Assembly (NCBI GenBank): GCA_025965895.1
Contig: JAOPWC010000105.1
Coordinates: 1 to 64,000, forward strand
Length of the DNA stretch: 64,000 bases
Direction: 5' to 3'
From: Mycobacterium sp.
GTDB lineage: Bacteria; Actinomycetota; Actinomycetes; Mycobacteriales; Mycobacteriaceae
Shown: in pieces, positions 1-9,305 of the stretch
Layout: each line of letters opens with the position of its first letter
Numbering within the stretch: position 1 is the stretch's first letter
Notes under the pieces: generated by a model
What the model was told of the DNA's origin: nothing
What the model saw: the letters and a program-made list of their open reading frames with translations, nothing else
Database searches by the model: none
Position numbers and translations under genes: made by a program

Positions 1-232
1 CCGGCTCACCATGGCCATGAGCTATGGCGGCGCCATCTGGAGACGATCCTGCGGGGTTTCCGGAGTGCGCCGGGTTGACGACTATTCGGCGCAGCTGTGC
101 TCGACGAAGCCGGAGGTGTCTGGGCTGAGTCTGCGTCGTTTATACCGTCCAACATCGTGCGCGGGTAGACGGTTCTACCGCGATCGCCGCCGCCTCGCGA
201 ACGACATTGCCGCCCACTCAGTCTTGGCGAAG
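1..232. other. Upstream stretch with no recognisable gene
   Basis: No reading frame here has a recognisable domain, a convincing ribosome binding site or mycobacterial-looking codon use. The short open frames on both strands overlap each other and look like chance in G+C-rich DNA. The segment lies upstream of the dnaK promoter, so it is either spacer or the end of a gene outside the window. Confidence 0.5.
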
Positions 233-258
233 GGAACAAACGCGAGGCGTTGCCCGTT
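233..258 (+). promoter_or_regulatory. SigH-type promoter of the dnaK operon
   Basis: GGAAC at 233-237 is followed by 18 bases and GTT at 256-258. This fits the actinobacterial SigH/SigR consensus GGAAY-N17-20-GTT used in heat and thiol-oxidative stress. It sits just upstream of the first HAIR box and about 120 bases before the dnaK start, leaving a leader of roughly 110 nt. The motif is seen directly. Use by SigH is inferred from the family and from the same arrangement before clpB in this window. Confidence 0.6.
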
Positions 259-272
259 GCCATGGTGGACAA

Positions 273-293
273 CTTGAGTGATATAGGCTCAAC
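273..293. promoter_or_regulatory. HAIR box 1 (HspR operator) upstream of dnaK
   Basis: CTTGAGT, seven bases, then GCTCAAC, against the HspR inverted-repeat consensus CTTGAGT-N7-ACTCAAG (five of seven bases match in the right arm). It lies directly downstream of the SigH-type promoter, where bound HspR would block initiation or clearance. HspR is encoded by the last gene of this same operon, giving autoregulation. Confidence 0.8.
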
Positions 294-326
294 TGTGAGT
301 TGCGCGAACGCTTCGGCGGGAGCAGA

Positions 327-347
327 CTTGAGCCGAGTTCACTCAGC
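327..347. promoter_or_regulatory. HAIR box 2 (HspR operator) upstream of dnaK
   Basis: CTTGAGC, seven bases, then ACTCAGC, a second match to the HspR inverted repeat (six of seven bases in the left arm, five of seven in the right). Its centre is 54 bases, about five helical turns, from the centre of HAIR box 1. That puts both operators on one face of the DNA and suits cooperative HspR binding or looping. It ends 30 bases before the dnaK start codon. Confidence 0.75.
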
Positions 348-377
348 AGGCGTAGAAGATATATCAGGAGGAAAACC

Positions 378-2227
<1,850 letters not shown>

Positions 2228-2231
<4 letters not shown>

Positions 2232-2863
2232 CCCGTCCCACGGATGAAGCCCACGAACCGGTGACCGTCACCGACAAGCGGCGCATCGATCCGGAGACTG
2301 GAGCGGTGCGAGAGGCAACTGCCGGTGCGGCCCCCAGCGGGCCCGCACCGCAGGAGCCCACCCCGTCGGATGAGGCCGCCGAGCTGAAGGCCACGCTGCA
2401 ACGCGTCAAGGCCGAATACGACAACTACCGCAAGCGTGCGGTGCGCCAGGAGCAAGCCGCCGCTGACCGGGCGAAGGCGGCCGTCCTCACCCAGTTACTG
2501 CCCGTGCTCGACGATCTGGATCGCGCGCGCAGCCACGGAGACTTGGACGCCGGCCCGCTGCGCGGGGTCGCCGACAAGCTGACGAGCGCGCTCGAGGGGC
2601 TCGGCCTGTCGGGGTTCGGCGACGAGGGCGACGAGTTCGACCCCGAGCGGCACGAAGCCGTACAGCACGAGGGTGACGGGACCAAACCCGTCGTCGGCTC
2701 GGTGCTGCGGCGCGGCTACCAACTCGGTGACCGCATCATCCGGCACGCGCTGGTGGGCGTCGTCGACACCGTCGACGAGCCAGACGAGCAACGGTCGGAC
2801 ACGCCCGATAACGGCGCCGAAGCGGGCGCCGAGAACGCACAATCAGAGTCACCGGCCGGGTAA
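2228..2863 (+). CDS. grpE: Nucleotide exchange factor GrpE
   Basis: GrpE releases ADP from DnaK and so resets the chaperone cycle. The 211-residue protein has a disordered, charged N-terminus, then a long helix through [20 protein letters not shown] (about residues 50-70) typical of the GrpE dimer stalk, and a C-terminal beta domain with the [18 protein letters not shown] motif (about 158-175) that contacts DnaK. The GTG start lies inside the dnaK stop (4-bp GTGA overlap), indicating translational coupling. The final codons form one arm of a strong hairpin, and the stop codon is in its loop. Confidence 0.97.
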
Positions 2864-2874
2864 CGCCGGCCGGT
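2851..2874 (+). terminator. Intercistronic hairpin holding the grpE stop codon
   Basis: A perfect 9-bp stem, ACCGGCCGG pairing with CCGGCCGGT, closes a six-base loop that contains the grpE TAA. No U-tract follows, and dnaJ starts 42 bases later with its own strong AAGGAGGTG Shine-Dalgarno. It may be a partial terminator, an RNA processing or stability element, or a way to uncouple dnaJ translation from grpE. The structure is read directly; the role is inference. Confidence 0.5.
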
Positions 2875-2916
2875 CAAAACGAGGCAGACATGACAGAAGT
2901 AAGGAGGTGACGCACC

Positions 2917-4095
2917 ATGGCCCAACGCGAATGGGTCGAGAAGGACTTCTACAAGGAGCTGGGCGTCACCTCTGACGCCGGCGCCGAGGACATCAAGCGC
3001 GCCTACCGCAAGCTGGCCCGTGATCTGCACCCGGACGCCAACCCCGACAACCCGAAAGCCGAGGAACGCTTCAAGGCGGTGTCCGAGGCACATAACGTGT
3101 TGTCGGATCCCGCCAAGCGCAAGGAGTACGACGAAACCCGTCGCCTGTTCTCCGAGGGCGGTTTCGGGCGTCGTTTCAACGCCGGCAATTTCGGTGGATT
3201 CGGCACGGGCGGCGACGGCACGGAGTTCAACCTCAACGACCTGTTCGACGCCGCCGGACAGACCGGCGGCGCCAACATCGGCGACCTGTTCGGGGGGTTG
3301 TTCGGCCGCGCTGGCGGCACCCGGCCGAGCCGGCCGCGGCGGGGAAACGACCTCGAGACCGAGACCGAGCTCGACTTCCTGGAAGCCACCAAGGGCGTCG
3401 CGATGCCGTTGCGGCTCACCAGTCCCGCGCCGTGCACGAACTGTCACGGCAGTGGTGCGCGGCCGGGAACCAGCCCGAAGATCTGCCCGACCTGTAACGG
3501 CTCCGGGGTGATCAACCGCAATCAGGGCGCGTTCGGGTTCTCCGAGCCGTGCACCGACTGCCGCGGCACCGGCTCGATCATCGAGCACCCGTGCTCTGAG
3601 TGCAAAGGCACCGGCGTCACCACCCGCACGCGCACGATCAACGTCCGGATTCCTCCTGGCGTCGAGGACGGCCAGCGCATCAGGCTGCCCGGCCAAGGTG
3701 AGGCCGGGCTGCGCGGCGCGCCCTCGGGCGACCTCTACGTGACCGTCCATGTGCGTCCCGACAAGGTGTTCGGCCGCGACGGCGACGACCTGACCGTGAA
3801 CGTGCCCGTCAGCTTCCACGAACTGGCTTTGGGCACAACACTTTCAGTGCCGACGCTGGAGGGCAAGGTGGGAGTTCGGGTGCCGAAGGGTACCGCCGAC
3901 GGCCGCATCCTGCGGGTGCGGGGGCGCGGGGTGCCCAAGCGTGACGGCGGCCACGGCGACCTGCTGGTCACCGTGAAGGTTGCGGTACCGCCGAACCTCG
4001 AAGGCCAGGCGCTCGAAGCGCTGGAGAAGTACGCCGCCGGCGAGCGGGCCAGCGGGTTCGACCCACGGGCCGGATGGGCGGGCAACCGCTCATGA
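2917..4095 (+). CDS. dnaJ: DnaK co-chaperone DnaJ (DnaJ1)
   Basis: Type I Hsp40 that delivers unfolded substrates to DnaK and stimulates its ATPase. The 392-residue protein shows, in order, a J domain with the invariant HPD (in DLHPDANPDNP, about residue 37), a Gly/Phe-rich linker, and four zinc-binding CxxCxGxG repeats (CTNCHGSG, CPTCNGSG, CTDCRGTG, CSECKGTG). Two beta-barrel substrate domains follow. The ATG has the excellent Shine-Dalgarno AAGGAGGTG. Its stop overlaps the hspR ATG by 4 bp. This is the operon-linked DnaJ; mycobacteria usually carry a second one elsewhere. Confidence 0.97.
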   Translation: MAQREWVEKDFYKELGVTSDAGAEDIKRAYRKLARDLHPDANPDNPKAEERFKAVSEAHNVLSDPAKRKEYDETRRLFSEGGFGRRFNAGNFGGFGTGGDGTEFNLNDLFDAAGQTGGANIGDLFGGLFGRAGGTRPSRPRRGNDLETETELDFLEATKGVAMPLRLTSPAPCTNCHGSGARPGTSPKICPTCNGSGVINRNQGAFGFSEPCTDCRGTGSIIEHPCSECKGTGVTTRTRTINVRIPPGVEDGQRIRLPGQGEAGLRGAPSGDLYVTVHVRPDKVFGRDGDDLTVNVPVSFHELALGTTLSVPTLEGKVGVRVPKGTADGRILRVRGRGVPKRDGGHGDLLVTVKVAVPPNLEGQALEALEKYAAGERASGFDPRAGWAGNRS

Positions 4096-4469
4096 GCAAA
4101 TCCGAGGACTCCACCACGTTTTTGATTTCGGTGGCGGCCCAGCTGGCCGGCATGCACGCCCAGACGCTGCGCACCTATGACCGGCTAGGGCTGGTGAAGC
4201 CGCGACGCAGCATCGGTGGTGGCCGGCGCTACTCAGAGCGCGACGTCGAACTGCTCCGGGAGGTGCAGCGGCTGTCGCATGACGAGGGCGTCAACCTGGC
4301 GGGCATCAAGCGGATCATCGAGCTGACCAACCAGGTGGAGGCGCTGCAGTCACGACTGCACGAGATGGCCCAAGAGATCGAGGCGCTCCGCGCCAACCAG
4401 CGCCGAGACATCGCGGTGGTGCCGAAAAGCACTGCGCTCGTCGTCTGGCGGCCCCGCAAGGGGCGGTAA
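4092..4469 (+). CDS. hspR: Heat-shock repressor HspR (MerR family)
   Basis: Repressor of the dnaK operon and clpB that uses DnaK as co-repressor in actinobacteria. The 125-residue protein has an N-terminal MerR-type winged helix-turn-helix (AAQLAGMHAQTLRTYDRLGL, about residues 13-32, then RRYSERDV), a coiled-coil region and a basic tail. The ATG at 4092 overlaps the dnaJ stop as ATGA; an upstream ATG at 4074 is possible but would lie wholly inside dnaJ. Matching HAIR operators occur before dnaK (two) and clpB (one) in this window, so the regulator and its known targets are all in view. Confidence 0.95.
   Translation: MSKSEDSTTFLISVAAQLAGMHAQTLRTYDRLGLVKPRRSIGGGRRYSERDVELLREVQRLSHDEGVNLAGIKRIIELTNQVEALQSRLHEMAQEIEALRANQRRDIAVVPKSTALVVWRPRKGR
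4451..4464 (+). terminator. Hairpin at the end of the heat-shock operon
   Basis: GCCCC, a GCAA (GNRA-type) tetraloop, then GGGGC, ending three codons before the close of hspR. There is no U-tract, as is common for mycobacterial terminators. It could end or trim the dnaK-grpE-dnaJ-hspR transcript before the lipoprotein gene. Confidence 0.35.
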
Positions 4470-4491
4470 TGGTGCAATAGCAAGGTGTCAG

Positions 4492-4506
4492 CTACCACCG
4501 TGGTAG
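4492..4506. promoter_or_regulatory. Perfect short dyad before a lipoprotein gene
   Basis: CTACCAC, one base, GTGGTAG: a perfect 7-1-7 inverted repeat ending eight bases before the preferred ATG of the lipoprotein gene. It could be an operator, or an RNA stem beside the ribosome binding site (AGGGGGG follows at once). No regulator for it is evident. Confidence 0.35.
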
Positions 4507-4514
4507 GGGGGTGG

Positions 4515-5537
4515 ATGCACCGGGGCGCCGCCTGTCTTGCCGTGTTACTGGTGGCCGTTCTGGCTGCCTGCTCCAATACCAGCTCCGACAGCGGTAAGCC
4601 GCCCGACCGTCAGCCTCAGCTGGACCAGCTGACGCAACAGCTGCAACACATGCCGGGGGTGGCGTCGGCGACCAACGAACTCGTCAACGACCCAAGTCAT
4701 GGCCAGGTCTATTTCAACGTCGAAGTGCAGCTCGCCGACGACGTCACCGGTGCTCAGCTCGGCGCCATCACCGGCAGATATCTGGACAATCTGCGCACCG
4801 TCAACTATGCCCCGTACAAAGGCAACTTGCGCGCCAGACGGGGCTTTGACTACTTCGCGGTCGACAGCGGCTCGGCTGACGTGAGCAACGTGCACCAGAT
4901 CGAGCAGCAGGCCAACAGCTGGGTCGACATGCTGCACGAGTTCGGCGGGGCGATCGTGTATTTCCGGCCCACGATCGTCGTCGGTAACGGTGCGTCGGTC
5001 AGTCAGGCGGGCAACCACGCGAGCACCGGCACCATCACGATCTCGACCGACGCGGACTACACCGCCGTCGCGACCACATTCGCCACGCTGGCCGCGAAGT
5101 TTCCCGATCTGACGAGCGGCGAGTGGAAGGTCATCGCGGGCAAAAGCCTCGGCGGGGGCATCGAAACCTCCGGACGCATGCCGAACCAGGTCGAAATCGA
5201 CGTGTGGAACAGACTCAACGGCGACCAGGTCATCCCGCATATCGACGTCATGTCGATCGACAGTTCGGGCAACGGGCCGCCCCTGTGGGTTTCCGAAGGA
5301 CCGCAGTCCGCCGATCCCGACATCGCGATCCGGCTCGCCCGTGCGCATCTGCCGATCGTCGCGACGCTGCCCGCCCCGATCCTCTACACGGCCAGCGACC
5401 AGATGGAACGGCGCCTGGACAACCAAGGGCGTGCGGTCGGGCCGGTGGCCATCACGATCGGCGGCTGCACGCGGCGCGCCTACCAACCTGGCCCAGCCGA
5501 GCAGGAACTGATCGACCAGTACGAGAAGTGCAGATAG
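4515..5537 (+). CDS. Predicted lipoprotein of unknown function
   Basis: I do not recognise a family. From the ATG at 4515 the 340-residue product starts with a short lipoprotein signal, MHRGAACLAVLLVAVLAAC, with the lipobox LAAC placing the lipidated Cys at about residue 19. The rest is a soluble extracytoplasmic domain of mixed Ser/Thr-rich and charged segments with one Cys near the C-terminus (IGGCTRR). A GTG at 4485 would add ten residues but has a poorer ribosome site, whereas AGGGGGG precedes the ATG. The gene follows hspR on the same strand after a possible terminator and converges on the mutarotase gene 4 bp away. Confidence 0.75.
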   Translation: MHRGAACLAVLLVAVLAACSNTSSDSGKPPDRQPQLDQLTQQLQHMPGVASATNELVNDPSHGQVYFNVEVQLADDVTGAQLGAITGRYLDNLRTVNYAPYKGNLRARRGFDYFAVDSGSADVSNVHQIEQQANSWVDMLHEFGGAIVYFRPTIVVGNGASVSQAGNHASTGTITISTDADYTAVATTFATLAAKFPDLTSGEWKVIAGKSLGGGIETSGRMPNQVEIDVWNRLNGDQVIPHIDVMSIDSSGNGPPLWVSEGPQSADPDIAIRLARAHLPIVATLPAPILYTASDQMERRLDNQGRAVGPVAITIGGCTRRAYQPGPAEQELIDQYEKCR

Positions 5538-5541
5538 CGCC

Positions 5542-6450
5542 CTACTTGCTGGCGACCCGGATCGTGAACGCCGCGGTCGCGGGTTGATCCTCTGTGGCCG
5601 CGCGATAGTTGCCGCGGCGCAGCGCGTCGGTCGGTGCGGCCATCGGCTCGAAGCAGACCACGTCGTCGGTGGCCGGGGCGAAGATCTGCGCCGCCGGGTA
5701 GCCCTCGTCGAAGGTGACCTCGATACGACGGTCGCCACCGGAAACCGCGAACACCGCACCCTGGGGCACGTCGTCGTATCCGTTGTCGAACATTTTGTCG
5801 CGCAAGAGCTCTGCGGCGGCCGGATGTGGCTGTGACGCGCCGGTGGGCAGGCCCCAGGCGTCGACGAGAAGGTGCCGCATGGCGGGGGTCTCGATCTGCC
5901 ACTGCGCGCGAGGCACCTCGGGGATCTGCAGGTAGGGGTGAAAGCCGAAGCACAGCGGCACCGGCGTGCTGGTGGTCGGGCGCACCGTGGTTTGCACGCT
6001 CAACGCGCGATCCGACAGCGACACGTCAAGCGTGAGCACGTGTGGGAACGGGAAGTACGCGAGCAGCCGGGGCTTGGCGGCGAAGTCCAGTTCGGCGGTC
6101 AACCTGTTGTCGGTCTGTTCGGTGACCTGCCAGCCGGGGTAGGCGGCGAGCACCCCGTGGATCGGCACACCGTGTTCATCGGTTCGCACACCTCCGACGC
6201 CCGAGATCAGCGTGACGATGCCCCCGTCGACGGCATAGTTGTTCGCGCTGAGCCGGTTTGCCCACGGATACAGAATGGGGATGCCCATCGTCCTGCCGGT
6301 CGTCACGTAGGCCCCCAGGCCGCGACGCTGGCCGAGCAGCTCGACGCCGTCCTCCGATAGCGAGGTTCCGATCATCCCGGCGGCGGGGACGAATTGGGCG
6401 GTCAGCTTCGACGACGGATCGGTCAACGTCACAGCGGGCAGCTCAGACAT
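5542..6450 (-). CDS. Aldose 1-epimerase (mutarotase) family protein
   Basis: Probably interconverts alpha and beta anomers of a hexose or hexose phosphate in the cytoplasm. The 302-residue product has the galactose mutarotase beta-sandwich pattern: an early GTSLSEDGVELLGQR, an arginine in PWANRLSANNY, a catalytic-type His in GVPIHGVLA (about residue 100), FGFHPYLQIP (about 178) and a late VCFEPM containing the expected Glu. The ATG at 6450 was chosen over an in-frame extension to 6534 because homology-like sequence begins at MSELPAV. It is downstream of the flavohaemoglobin-like gene on the same strand with a 120-bp gap. The substrate cannot be told from sequence. Confidence 0.85.
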   Translation of the reverse strand: MSELPAVTLTDPSSKLTAQFVPAAGMIGTSLSEDGVELLGQRRGLGAYVTTGRTMGIPILYPWANRLSANNYAVDGGIVTLISGVGGVRTDEHGVPIHGVLAAYPGWQVTEQTDNRLTAELDFAAKPRLLAYFPFPHVLTLDVSLSDRALSVQTTVRPTTSTPVPLCFGFHPYLQIPEVPRAQWQIETPAMRHLLVDAWGLPTGASQPHPAAAELLRDKMFDNGYDDVPQGAVFAVSGGDRRIEVTFDEGYPAAQIFAPATDDVVCFEPMAAPTDALRRGNYRAATEDQPATAAFTIRVASK

Positions 6451-6570
6451 GAGGTTGATCGTGCCATGACAGCATGGGTGAAGTTCAAGTCCCCGGGACT
6501 TGGTGAGCTGATGCGGCCGGCGCACCCGTGACAATGGGCACGCTTGTCATCAAAGCCTCCTCGCTCGTCG

Positions 6571-7734
6571 TCACGACGTTGGATCGTGCTGAATGCGTTC
6601 GGGGGGAGCACCTTTGGCGATCAGGGCGGCTTTGGTGGCGGCAACCATCTGCGGGCCCCCGCAGATCAGAATCTGCCGATCGCCCCAGGCGCCGTACTTC
6701 GTCACGATCTCGGGCAGTCTGCCCGTCTGGCGCACGTTCAGGCCCCGGGGTGGCTGCACGTCGGGATACTGTGCCGCCCACGGCGGGTTCTGCTTGTACT
6801 CCGCCACCGGCGACACGACCAGCCACGGGTTGTGCGCGGCGATGTGCCACAGCGTGCGAAGGTCGTACAGTTCGCAGGGGTAGCGGGCTCCGAAGAACAG
6901 GTGCACGCGGGGGTTGTCGCCGTAGCGCGCCAGATCCATGATCAGGGTGCGCAACGGAGCAAGCCCGGTGCTGCCCGCGACCATCAGGACATCGCCGCCG
7001 TCGCGGTCAACTTCCATCCCGCCGTGCGGGCTCGACAGCCGCCACCGCTGCCCGGCCCGGGTCTCGTCGACGATCGCTGTGCTCACCAAGCCGCCGAGCA
7101 CGGAGCGGACGTGGAACTCGATCGTCCCGTTCGGGTCGGCCGGCACCGCCGGGCTGAGATAACGCCATCGGCGAGGGCACTGCGGCACCTGGACGTTGAC
7201 ATACTGGCCGGGGAAGTAGTCCATCGGGCGGTCGAGTTGCATCCGGACCACCGCCAGGTCACGCGAGACTCGCCGATGCTCGGTGACGGTGCCGTCCCAC
7301 CACGCCGGTCCCGCCTCGGCTTTGGCGGCCCCGCTCATCACCCCGACGACCAACGCCAACGTGTGGCGGGCCGTCTCCTCGAGCGCCGGATCCCACTCCT
7401 CGACGAGGTGGCTGCGCAATGTGCTGTACAGCGCGTCCTGCATCGACCGGTAATGCCGTTCTAGGACACCGTATTTCCTGTGGTCGCGACCCAGTTGCGC
7501 AAGAAACGAGACCGGTTCCTCGGCCCGCTGGGCGATCAGCTCGTTGAGCACCCACGTCAGTGCGCTGCCGAACGCGCCCCGTTGCCTGCTCATGTCCGGC
7601 GGAAACAGGTCGCGAACGGAGCTGTCGAGCGCAAACCACCGGGTGTAGAAGCGGCGGATCAGTTCGTCGCCGCCGAACCGTGGGTCGACAGCGGCACGCA
7701 ACTTGTGCAGTTCGCTGCGATCCTCGAGTCCCAC
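6571..7734 (-). CDS. Type II flavohaemoglobin-like protein (Rv0385-like)
   Basis: Fusion of an N-terminal globin and a C-terminal ferredoxin-NADP reductase-like module, 387 residues from a GTG. Globin features include LIRRFYTRWF near the start and a candidate proximal His in LGRDHRKYGV (about 85). The FAD region has YFPGQYVNV (about 200) but RYLS rather than the RxYS pattern of classical NO dioxygenases. The NAD region has GSTGLAPLRTLI and CGGPQMVAATK. This matches the mycobacterial type II flavohaemoglobins, which are thought to favour D-lactate or other electron routes over NADH-driven NO detoxification. In M. tuberculosis the homologue is also next to clpB. Confidence 0.85.
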   Translation of the reverse strand: MGLEDRSELHKLRAAVDPRFGGDELIRRFYTRWFALDSSVRDLFPPDMSRQRGAFGSALTWVLNELIAQRAEEPVSFLAQLGRDHRKYGVLERHYRSMQDALYSTLRSHLVEEWDPALEETARHTLALVVGVMSGAAKAEAGPAWWDGTVTEHRRVSRDLAVVRMQLDRPMDYFPGQYVNVQVPQCPRRWRYLSPAVPADPNGTIEFHVRSVLGGLVSTAIVDETRAGQRWRLSSPHGGMEVDRDGGDVLMVAGSTGLAPLRTLIMDLARYGDNPRVHLFFGARYPCELYDLRTLWHIAAHNPWLVVSPVAEYKQNPPWAAQYPDVQPPRGLNVRQTGRLPEIVTKYGAWGDRQILICGGPQMVAATKAALIAKGAPPERIQHDPTS

Positions 7735-7800
7735 GCCCGCCGATTCTAGGCGCCGGCGGCGGCGCAGCGATCACGATCGGCACCGCCCCGGCCACTGCCC

Positions 7801-7824
7801 AGCAGGTCAGCAGGTCAGCAGGTC
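7801..7824. repeat. Three tandem copies of an 8-bp unit
   Basis: AGCAGGTC occurs three times in a row, followed by a partial copy. It lies in the 228-bp gap between the flavohaemoglobin-like gene and the GAP-family gene, which holds no supported reading frame. Such a short array is prone to copy-number change by slippage. Confidence 0.8.
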
Positions 7825-7866
7825 AGCACCAGTATTGCCCTACCGCCTCCGGCTCCGCCGAGCAGT

Positions 7867-7882
7867 AGCGCCACGAGGCGCT
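7867..7882 (-). terminator. Possible terminator hairpin after the GAP-family gene
   Basis: AGCGCC, loop ACGA, GGCGCT forms a 6-bp perfect stem about 80 bases past the stop of the minus-strand GAP-family gene and upstream of the next minus-strand gene. There is no U-tract, so the call is tentative. Confidence 0.3.
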
Positions 7883-7962
7883 CCTTAGCTTCATGCGCTG
7901 CTTGCTGTACCGAACCTGGTCGGCACCGCGATGCTGCCGAGCTCGGCTTCGACTCGTTGTTG

Positions 7963-8655
7963 CTACAGGGCGTGGATTCCAGCGTGGATTCCAGCGTGGA
8001 TTCCCTTGTAGAGCACGAGTAGCCCGATCACGATCAGGATGGCCGCCACGAGTGCGGCGTTGTGCTTCTCCATCCAGTCCTTGAGGCGGGCAAGCGGTTG
8101 TTCGAGACGATCGCCCGAGACGGCGTAGGCCAGTATCGGCAGGGCGACCGACGATCCGGCGATCAACACGAACCACACCACTGCCGCCCAGGACCGCCCG
8201 GCTCCCAGGCCCGCCGTGCCGATCGCCAAACCCGCTGCTGCGCAGATGAACAGCACCTTGGGGTTGGCTACGGCCAGCAGGGCGGCGGTGCCACCGGCCT
8301 TGGCGGGTGTGGTGTCCGTGATCCGGCGCATCCATGCCGGCGAGTGCGCCGACCGGTGCCGCGTCAGCCACCGGAAGACACCGAAGACGATCAGCGCGGC
8401 GCCCACCACGATCCGAACCCAGGACGCCCACTTCGGGGGTTGGTTGAATCCGCCGAGCAAGCCCGACACTTCGACGAACACCGCGGTGAGCACGGCGAGC
8501 ATCAGCAGCCATCCGACCAGGTATGCCAGCCCGGCGGGCCGGGGCCGTGGCGAGTGCAGCACGAGAACGGCGGGGATGATCGTCAGCGGCGACAGCGTGA
8601 TCACCAGCGCGAGCGGGACGAGCTCAGTCAGGACAGAGCTCCAACTTCCTGTCAT
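7963..8655 (-). CDS. GAP-family (LysE-like) membrane protein
   Basis: A 230-residue integral membrane protein with about six hydrophobic segments, resembling the GAP/Sap family. Those proteins are small membrane partners implicated in export of surface glycolipids and sulfolipids in mycobacteria. Signs are the first segment ELVPLALVITLSPLTIIPAVL with Ser-Pro in the membrane, and VANPKVLFICAAAGL later. The ATG at 8655 is preferred over 8724 because GGAAAGG precedes it and the earlier residues are not membrane-like. The C-terminus is unusual: GIHA three times, encoded by a 12-bp tandem repeat. No glycolipid synthesis gene is adjacent, so the cargo is unknown. Confidence 0.75.
   Translation of the reverse strand: MTGSWSSVLTELVPLALVITLSPLTIIPAVLVLHSPRPRPAGLAYLVGWLLMLAVLTAVFVEVSGLLGGFNQPPKWASWVRIVVGAALIVFGVFRWLTRHRSAHSPAWMRRITDTTPAKAGGTAALLAVANPKVLFICAAAGLAIGTAGLGAGRSWAAVVWFVLIAGSSVALPILAYAVSGDRLEQPLARLKDWMEKHNAALVAAILIVIGLLVLYKGIHAGIHAGIHAL
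7971..8005. repeat. 12-bp tandem repeat inside the GAP-family gene
   Basis: CGTGGATTCCAG is present twice in full and a third time with one change at its end. On the coding (minus) strand it gives the repeated Gly-Ile-His-Ala at the extreme C-terminus. As 12 is divisible by three, copy-number change would alter tail length without a frameshift. Confidence 0.9.
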
Positions 8656-8940
8656 CGCCAGCCTTTCCGCCGCGTTCGACGAGAACCTGACAGCGCGCGG
8701 CGAGCGCACTGTCACGGTAGACAACGGACATGGAAATTGGCGCTGTTGCGATCATGATCTTTCATCCGCCCACCGAGGCGCAGCGGTTCGGCGCCTGGGT
8801 CGCCGACACCTCGACTGGGCCGTCGAAGTCGACGTCGACCGGCTCGACGACCGGCTTGACAGCCCAGCCCGACAGGCAGCCTGCGAGACGGGGAAGCGCT
8901 CGGCCACTGGCATCGCACCGCCGATCTGGTCCTCGCCAAT

Positions 8941-9042
8941 CGCGAGCTGACTGCGGCGTCGCGAGCTGCCTGCGGCAGGGATCGCGAGCTGCCTGCGGCA
9001 GGCGTCGCGAGCTGCCTGCGGCAGGCGTCGCGGTCTGCCTGC
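8941..9042. repeat. 23-bp tandem repeat with internal hairpins
   Basis: About 4.5 imperfect copies of a unit starting CGCGAGCTGCCTGCGG, at 8941 (short, 19 bases), 8960, 8983, 9006 and a partial copy at 9029. Each full copy contains CTGCC-TGC-GGCAG, a small stem-loop. Because 23 is not divisible by three, any protein frame crossing it changes with copy number. There are no unique spacers, so it is not a CRISPR. Confidence 0.85.
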
Positions 9043-9305
9043 ACGATGTCGCTTTCGGCAAGGAATCCGAATTCGTTGCGGCTCAGGAGGATCTGGCAGT
9101 GCATACCGCCGGCCTCCCGGGGTACGAGGTCACGGGCGTTTCGGCGATGGCTGGATCCGATCGACGGCGCCGGGCCGCGTATCAGCCTGGCAGAGCCGCG
9201 GTGGTCGTGCTCGGGTACGCCGCACTGCTTCTGATCTTCGCATTTGTCGGCTAGTGTGCCGCCCCGCTGACTAGGGTCAATACGGGGGTTCAGACACCTC
9301 TGGAG

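Noticed and set aside
300..377. N-terminal extension of dnaK from 300
   Set aside because: It crosses HAIR box 2 and lacks a ribosome site, while ATG 378 has AGGAGG and starts the family sequence.
8941..9042. CRISPR array
   Set aside because: Repeat units are directly adjacent with no unique spacers and no cas genes are present.
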